17,762 nt of DNA from Candidatus Nitrosopumilus sp. (GTDB taxonomy: Archaea > Thermoproteota > Nitrososphaeria > Nitrososphaerales > Nitrosopumilaceae), in NCBI GenBank assembly GCA_029861085.1, contig JAOUAE010000014.1, positions 1 to 17,762 of the forward strand, read 5' to 3'. Of the stretch, positions 14,519-17,762 are shown piece after piece; within the stretch, counting starts at the first letter, position 1, and each line of letters opens with the position of its first letter. Both the position numbers and the translations under genes were made by a program. The notes under the pieces are model-generated. The model worked only from the letters and a program-made list of their open reading frames with translations, made no database searches and was not told the DNA's origin.

Positions 14519-14665
14519 GTGCCAGTAGATCCTGTATGTGGAATTGAACTAGATGAAGATTTAGCGTTAATTCATGATCATGATGGAAAAAAAATTTATT
14601 TTTGCTGTGATGGGTGTAGAAGAATTTTTCTCAAAAAACCTCGCAAGTACAAAAAGAACATCTAG
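14519..14665 (+). CDS. YHS-domain mini-protein
   Basis: A 48-residue protein starting with GTG: MPVDPVCGIELDEDLALIHD, then HDGKKIYFCCDGCRRIFLKK, ending PRKYKKNI. It matches the YHS (TRASH-like) pattern D-P-V-C-G, a short loop, G-K-x-Y-F-C, CxxC, F-x-x-x-P-x-K-Y. Cys7, Cys29, Cys30 and Cys33 can bind a metal. YHS domains usually occur in copper/heavy-metal ATPases, metal sensors and chaperones; here the domain stands alone, so a small metal-binding or metal-delivery role is inferred. A TATA box lies 26 bp before the GTG and an inverted repeat lies further up. Its stop codon overlaps that of the convergent AsnB-like gene by four bases. Confidence 0.85.
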   Translation: MPVDPVCGIELDEDLALIHDHDGKKIYFCCDGCRRIFLKKPRKYKKNI

Positions 14666-15618
14666 ATGGGAAAAGCCCCACACATTCTACAAAATTTTGA
14701 TTTTCCAACACTGTGTTTACAATATGGGCATATTTTTTCTACATTGATATCTACAGGAGATCCAAATAGTTTTTTAAAAATTTCGTAATAATGCATAGAC
14801 TCTCTACTTCTAATTACAACTCCGTCTTCTTTTTCAACTATCAGTTTTTTTTCAACAAATTTTTCTTCTCCTATTATTGATTCAAACAAATTAGTTAAGC
14901 CTGAAGTTCCTGAACCCTCCTGCATCGGAGACTTCTCTCTCCATGCAATTTGTTGTGGGATGTATTTTTCAAATGTTTTGCGGATGATCCACTTTCCATG
15001 TCTTTTTCCCTTCTCGTTTTTGACTTTCAAATTTACGGGAATCTCATTAGCTAGTTTTACTACTTTTTCATTTAGAAATGGTGATTCTACATTCACTCCT
15101 AATGCTTTACCTATTTTTTGTGTTGGAAAGTGCATTACTGAACAAACTCTTCTAATTTCTTTTTCTAATTCCTCTTCTGGTTTATTTATAAGGAAACTAT
15201 ATCCTGCAAATAATTCATCAGCCCCGTCTCCGGTAATGATTGATTTTTCATTATTGTCTTTTGCCCATTTTATTGCCAGGTACATTACAACATTATTTCG
15301 AATTTCTATGTCGTTAAAATTTTTTAAAATCTTAATTGTTTCTTCTACTGCTTCAAGAATTAAATCCGTTTTCACATTATGTATTGTCAATGGCAATTGC
15401 ATTTCTTTTGAAATCATTTGGCAGTATGTCAGATCTGTTGAAACAAAATCATCTGCAATCACTGCCACCGCTTTTGGTCTTCTTTGCTTGAGAAAATATG
15501 CAATAACTGAACTATCCAACCCCCCTGACAGTGAAATCAAATTTGATTTGGATAAGTTACATGATTCTTCTAAAGCACTGTATAGTTTCTTGGAAAATTC
15601 TTCCAACATTATTGACAT
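14662..15618 (-). CDS. Asparagine-synthase-like protein without glutaminase domain, with C-terminal zinc ribbon
   Basis: A protein of about 318 residues equal to the synthetase half of AsnB. It has the PP-loop SGGLDSSVIAYFL (31-43), binding ATP to adenylate a carboxylate; VAVIADDF; ITGDGADELFAGYSFL; and SPFLNEKVVKLANEIPVNLKVK with WREKSPMQEGSG. The N-terminal class-II amidotransferase domain with its catalytic Cys2 is absent, so nitrogen would have to come from free ammonia, a partner, or another nucleophile. The end adds CPYCKHSVGKSKFCRMCG, a four-Cys zinc ribbon resembling those in sulfur-transfer and carrier-linked enzymes. True asparagine synthesis is therefore uncertain. ATG 15618 is chosen; ATG 15609 is possible, and upstream 15708 would run through the divergent promoter. 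Confidence 0.85.
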   Translation of the reverse strand: MSIMLEEFSKKLYSALEESCNLSKSNLISLSGGLDSSVIAYFLKQRRPKAVAVIADDFVSTDLTYCQMISKEMQLPLTIHNVKTDLILEAVEETIKILKNFNDIEIRNNVVMYLAIKWAKDNNEKSIITGDGADELFAGYSFLINKPEEELEKEIRRVCSVMHFPTQKIGKALGVNVESPFLNEKVVKLANEIPVNLKVKNEKGKRHGKWIIRKTFEKYIPQQIAWREKSPMQEGSGTSGLTNLFESIIGEEKFVEKKLIVEKEDGVVIRSRESMHYYEIFKKLFGSPVDINVEKICPYCKHSVGKSKFCRMCGAFPI

Positions 15619-15685
15619 AGTTTTGAAATTAAAATAGCTATGCCTAATAGCACTGTTTGGATCAACTCCGTATCTTATTGCAAAC

Positions 15686-15692
15686 TTTAAAT
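15686..15692 (+). promoter_or_regulatory. TATA box of the HTH regulator gene
   Basis: TTTAAAT is centred 28 bp before ATG 15717 and supports that start over the in-frame upstream codon at 15657. The 98-bp divergent gap also holds the AsnB-like promoter. Confidence 0.5.
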
Positions 15693-15716
15693 TCATTATC
15701 CATATCATGTGGATTA

Positions 15717-16133
15717 ATGCTGCTTCCTGCTGAAATTGAATCTAAAACTTTAATTCCTGCATTACGAGCTATTCTTGCCAAAAAACTTGCAGAAGATCAC
15801 GATATTAGAGAAGATGAGATTTCTAAAATGCTTGGTGTTACTCAAGCAGCCATCAGTAATTACATTCGTGGAACAAGAGGTGATCCATCTTTAATTGCTA
15901 AACTTTTATCAGAAAAACAAGTTGCAATCTTGATTAATGAATTAACTGACAGTCTTTCTTCAGATATGGCATATACTCCATCTAGTCTTTCAAAATTCAT
16001 AGGACTTTGTAACTACATTAAATCAAGTTTGTTAATTTGTGAGATACATCACAATTTAGAATCAAACATTGATGAACAAGTATGTAAAGAATGTGAAAAC
16101 ATGCTTCTAAAGGGTCCGGGAAGCGTTTACTAA
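15717..16133 (+). CDS. HTH transcriptional regulator with C-terminal Cys cluster
   Basis: A 138-residue cytosolic protein starting MLLPAEIESKTLIPALRAIL. Residues 30-56 form an XRE-like helix-turn-helix (REDEISKMLGVTQAAISNYI plus RGTRGD), the archaeal COG2522-type arrangement. The second half contains Cys98, Cys108, Cys123 and Cys126 (LICEIHHNLE...QVCKEC), able to ligate zinc or an iron-sulfur cluster and so to sense metal or redox state; this is inference. It is transcribed away from the AsnB-like gene with a 98-bp shared region, so it may control that gene and itself. Its stop overlaps that of the convergent Alba gene by four bases. Confidence 0.82.
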   Translation: MLLPAEIESKTLIPALRAILAKKLAEDHDIREDEISKMLGVTQAAISNYIRGTRGDPSLIAKLLSEKQVAILINELTDSLSSDMAYTPSSLSKFIGLCNYIKSSLLICEIHHNLESNIDEQVCKECENMLLKGPGSVY

Positions 16134-16444
16134 ATTTTATTTAAAATAATTTTAATCGTTGATGTCATATCTCCTATGCCTGCAGCAGCTACTGTATCTA
16201 GGGTGATTTTCTCAACCTTAGAATTGCCTTTTAGCATTTTCTCTGTTATGATGTTTGCCACTGCCACCGCATTTGGAATTGAATTTCCCTTTGATTTAAG
16301 AATCACTTTGTTTTTTTTACCTAGGATTGTCAACACATCAAGAGCTGATTCCATGACCGGATAATTTCCAATTTGTATTATGGTTTCATCAGACTTTTCG
16401 GTCTGCTCTTGACCATGCGACTTTGTTGTCTCTTCCATGAGCAT
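16130..16444 (-). CDS. albA: Alba-family DNA/RNA-binding protein
   Basis: A 104-residue protein: a polar N-terminal extension of about 20 residues (MLMEETTKSHGQEQTEKSDE), then the Alba fold IIQIGNYPVMESALDVLTIL, VILKSKGNSIPNAVAVANII, VEKITLDTVAAAGIGDM and the final strand STIKIILNKI. Alba is an abundant chromatin and RNA-binding dimer. The usual IGKKPVM loop, whose Lys pair touches DNA and is acetylated in Sulfolobus, reads IGNYPVM here, and the tip hairpin lacks the usual Arg/Lys. Binding may be altered or RNA-directed. A CTTAAAAG box (16471-16478) supports ATG 16444; ATG 16438 is close. Confidence 0.85.
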   Translation of the reverse strand: MLMEETTKSHGQEQTEKSDETIIQIGNYPVMESALDVLTILGKKNKVILKSKGNSIPNAVAVANIITEKMLKGNSKVEKITLDTVAAAGIGDMTSTIKIILNKI

Positions 16445-16495
16445 TGTTCAATAGTTAGCAATTTTGTGTTCTTTTAAGTTTTATCGACCAATGAT

Positions 16496-16993
16496 TCATT
16501 TTTCAAAATAATCTATTGGTATGTTTTGATAATCTCCGTTTGGAAGCACTCTTCTAATTGTAATGGGAATGACTCTCTGTTCAAGTTCTTCCATAGAAAT
16601 ATCCAATGAAATTCTTGCATTTTTTGGGATTGGAATGAACGGTGGGGCTCCTAATGATAATTGCAGTGCTCTTGCCCCCATAATTCTTGCTTTTTCAAAT
16701 CTTGTTAATGTTGGTGGTCCAATTGTAATTTTGCCTTTTTCACATGGAATTTCTACTGCTTCATGTTCTTCAATTTTCTCAACAACTTCTCTGTTTTCTA
16801 TTTCTTTGATTCTTTCTTCAAGACTGTTTTGTTCTTTTTCTGTTAGTGGTTCTACTAGATCTTTTCTATCGATTAATTTTCGATAAGTGTCTAATGCTTT
16901 GTTTAGTCCAGCATTTTCTTCTACTATGTCTTCGCTAATTCCTTCTTCAGTTTGTGAAGCTTCTAATAATTCGGATTCTTTAACCTCAGACAA
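16496..16993 (-). CDS. rpoK: RNA polymerase subunit Rpo6/RpoK with acidic N-terminal extension
   Basis: A 165-residue protein. Residues 93-165 are archaeal RpoK (homologous to bacterial omega and eukaryotic RPB6), with the hallmark LTRFEKARIMGARALQLSLG (96-115), PPFIPIPKNA and the C-terminal ITIRRVLPNGDYQNIPIDYF. The subunit clamps the large subunit and aids assembly. Euryarchaeal RpoK is often only 55-80 residues; here residues 1-90 add a Glu-rich, probably disordered or helical extension (YRKLIDRKDLVEPLTEKEQN and repeated E/K). Translation starts at TTG 16993, about 27 bp from a palindromic TATA box shared with the divergent gene. Alba follows 51 bp downstream on the same strand. Confidence 0.93.
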   Translation of the reverse strand: MSEVKESELLEASQTEEGISEDIVEENAGLNKALDTYRKLIDRKDLVEPLTEKEQNSLEERIKEIENREVVEKIEEHEAVEIPCEKGKITIGPPTLTRFEKARIMGARALQLSLGAPPFIPIPKNARISLDISMEELEQRVIPITIRRVLPNGDYQNIPIDYFEK

Positions 16994-17016
16994 GACACCA
17001 AATTTTTCTTAAAACG

Positions 17017-17024
17017 TTATATAA
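17017..17024. promoter_or_regulatory. Palindromic TATA box shared by rpoK and the cyclophilin-like gene
   Basis: TTATATAA is its own reverse complement, centred at 17020.5. It is 26.5 bp from ATG 17047 on the plus strand and 27.5 bp from TTG 16993 on the minus strand, the usual archaeal TATA distance in both directions. No other good TATA element lies in the 53-bp gap. Confidence 0.65.
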
Positions 17025-17046
17025 TCTAATCAGTTTAAAGTACGAA

Positions 17047-17433
17047 ATGAGTACATCATCAGTCTCAAGAAAACAACTTGTTTTGGAAATTCGAGGAAAG
17101 GCAAAAATCTCATGTGATCTTAAACGTCATTTGTCACCAAGAACTGTCGGGGCTATAATGAGATCGTTGCCATTAGAAGGACATGCTCATCTATTGGGAA
17201 AAAGTATTTCATATTTTGAAACTCATGTTGATGGTGGAATAGAAAGATCCAGGTCCGAATTCAAAAAAGGTGATGTTGCATTCTTGCCTTCTGCTGGAAG
17301 TATCTGTTTTTTCTTAAATGATGCTATATTTACAAAAACTATGACTCCTATTGGAAAATTGAATGGAAATATTGATGCATTAAACGATGTTAAATCTGGA
17401 GATGTGTTTTGCATCTATGAGGAAACTGTTTGA
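17047..17433 (+). CDS. Cyclophilin-like fold protein (TM1367 type)
   Basis: A 128-residue soluble protein. LVLEIRGKAKISCDLKRHLS, PRTVGAIMRSLPLEGHAHLL, ISYFETHVDGGIERSRSEFK, GDVAFLPSAGSICFFLND and FTKTMTPIGKLNGNIDAL follow the archaeal and thermophile cyclophilin-like family (TM1367/PF04126). These proteins keep the beta-barrel of cyclophilin but generally lack the prolyl-isomerase active site; their substrate is unknown. It shares a promoter region with rpoK and its 3' end overlaps the convergent eS25 gene by 19 bases. Confidence 0.85.
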   Translation: MSTSSVSRKQLVLEIRGKAKISCDLKRHLSPRTVGAIMRSLPLEGHAHLLGKSISYFETHVDGGIERSRSEFKKGDVAFLPSAGSICFFLNDAIFTKTMTPIGKLNGNIDALNDVKSGDVFCIYEETV

Positions 17434-17723
17434 TACAGATGATGACCTGAATACCCGCCAACTTTTTTTACAATCCCTTTGTTTGCTGATTCTTTTAGAA
17501 ATGCATTTGCTGCAGAAATTTTAACTCCTGTTTGTCTTGCAAGATCTTGAACTGTTAAGACTTTGGAATTTTGTATAATTTTCATTGCCTGTTGTTCATT
17601 TACCTTCACTACGATCTCTGCCTTTTTTGGACCGCCTTCACCTTTGTCTTTCTTTTTCTTTGTGTCTTTGGAACCTGCTGATTTGTCTTTGTTTCCAGCT
17701 GTTGGTTTCTTTGCTCCGCCCAT
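17415..17723 (-). CDS. rps25e: Small ribosomal subunit protein eS25
   Basis: A 102-residue basic protein of the archaeal/eukaryotic 30S/40S head. Residues 1-35 are a Lys/Gly-rich flexible tail (KKPTAGNKDKSAGSKDTKKK), and about 45-100 form the winged-helix domain: QQAMKIIQNSKVLTVQDLAR, QTGVKISAANAFLKESANKG, IVKKVGGYSGHHLYQ. Length and tail fit the family. A TATA box on the minus strand (TTTATAAG, 17746-17753) lies about 26 bp from ATG 17723, giving a leaderless mRNA. Its 3' end overlaps the cyclophilin-like gene tail-to-tail. Confidence 0.95.
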   Translation of the reverse strand: MGGAKKPTAGNKDKSAGSKDTKKKKDKGEGGPKKAEIVVKVNEQQAMKIIQNSKVLTVQDLARQTGVKISAANAFLKESANKGIVKKVGGYSGHHLYQTVSS

Positions 17724-17745
17724 AAATTTAGAAAAAAATATTCCT

Positions 17746-17753
17746 CTTATAAA
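17746..17753 (-). promoter_or_regulatory. TATA box of the eS25 gene
   Basis: TTTATAAG on the minus strand is centred 26-27 bp from ATG 17723. Confidence 0.55.
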
Positions 17754-17762
17754 CGATGAACC

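Noticed and set aside
14960..15637. 225-codon plus-strand frame
   Set aside because: Antisense to the well-supported AsnB-like gene; Ser/Phe-rich shadow.

Overview
The window looks like the chromosome of an ammonia-oxidising thaumarchaeon (Nitrososphaerota, probably Nitrosopumilales, close to Nitrosopumilus or Nitrosarchaeum). This rests on archaeal EF-2, ribosomal protein eS25, RNA polymerase subunit Rpo6/RpoK with an acidic N-terminal extension, Alba, a DUF6659-type protein, AT-rich codon use, short intergenic gaps, and archaeal TATA boxes about 26-28 bp before start codons, implying mostly leaderless mRNAs. No virus, transposon, CRISPR array, rRNA or tRNA was found.

Layout. 1-1100: the 5' part of a very lysine-rich basic protein (minus, runs off the window), a small two-helix membrane protein broken by one base, and a tiny zinc-ribbon protein bracketed by near-identical 18-bp direct repeats. 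1148-5520: a conserved hypothetical, an MqnA/MqnD-type menaquinone enzyme, a SIS-domain protein and EF-2. 5521-6810: a 251-residue protein made almost wholly of G-Y-D-x-x pentapeptides (about 42 copies), with hairpins on both sides, then a 55-residue Cys protein with a strong Shine-Dalgarno. 6821-8893: an orphan ParB-like protein and a UPF0104 membrane protein. 9087-11852: a secreted multidomain metallo-beta-lactamase-fold protein with a Kazal-like module, a degenerate UspA and a small zinc protein. 11934-14393: a MenA-like UbiA prenyltransferase, an aldo/keto reductase and a DUF6659-type protein. 14519-17723: a 48-residue YHS protein, an amidotransferase-less asparagine-synthase-like protein with a zinc ribbon, a divergent HTH regulator with four C-terminal Cys, Alba, RpoK, a cyclophilin-like protein and eS25.

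How the genes fit together. MqnD-like (1466) and UbiA/MenA-like (11934) proteins both fit menaquinone synthesis. EF-2, RpoK, Alba and eS25 are core information-processing genes. The most unusual items are the pentapeptide protein with its flanking structures, the secreted MBL/Kazal mosaic, the AsnB-like/Cys-HTH divergent pair, and a single palindromic TATA box placed almost symmetrically between rpoK and the cyclophilin-like gene. In the last 3 kb three convergent gene pairs overlap at their stop codons.

All calls come from reading the sequence and remembered family features; no database search was run.
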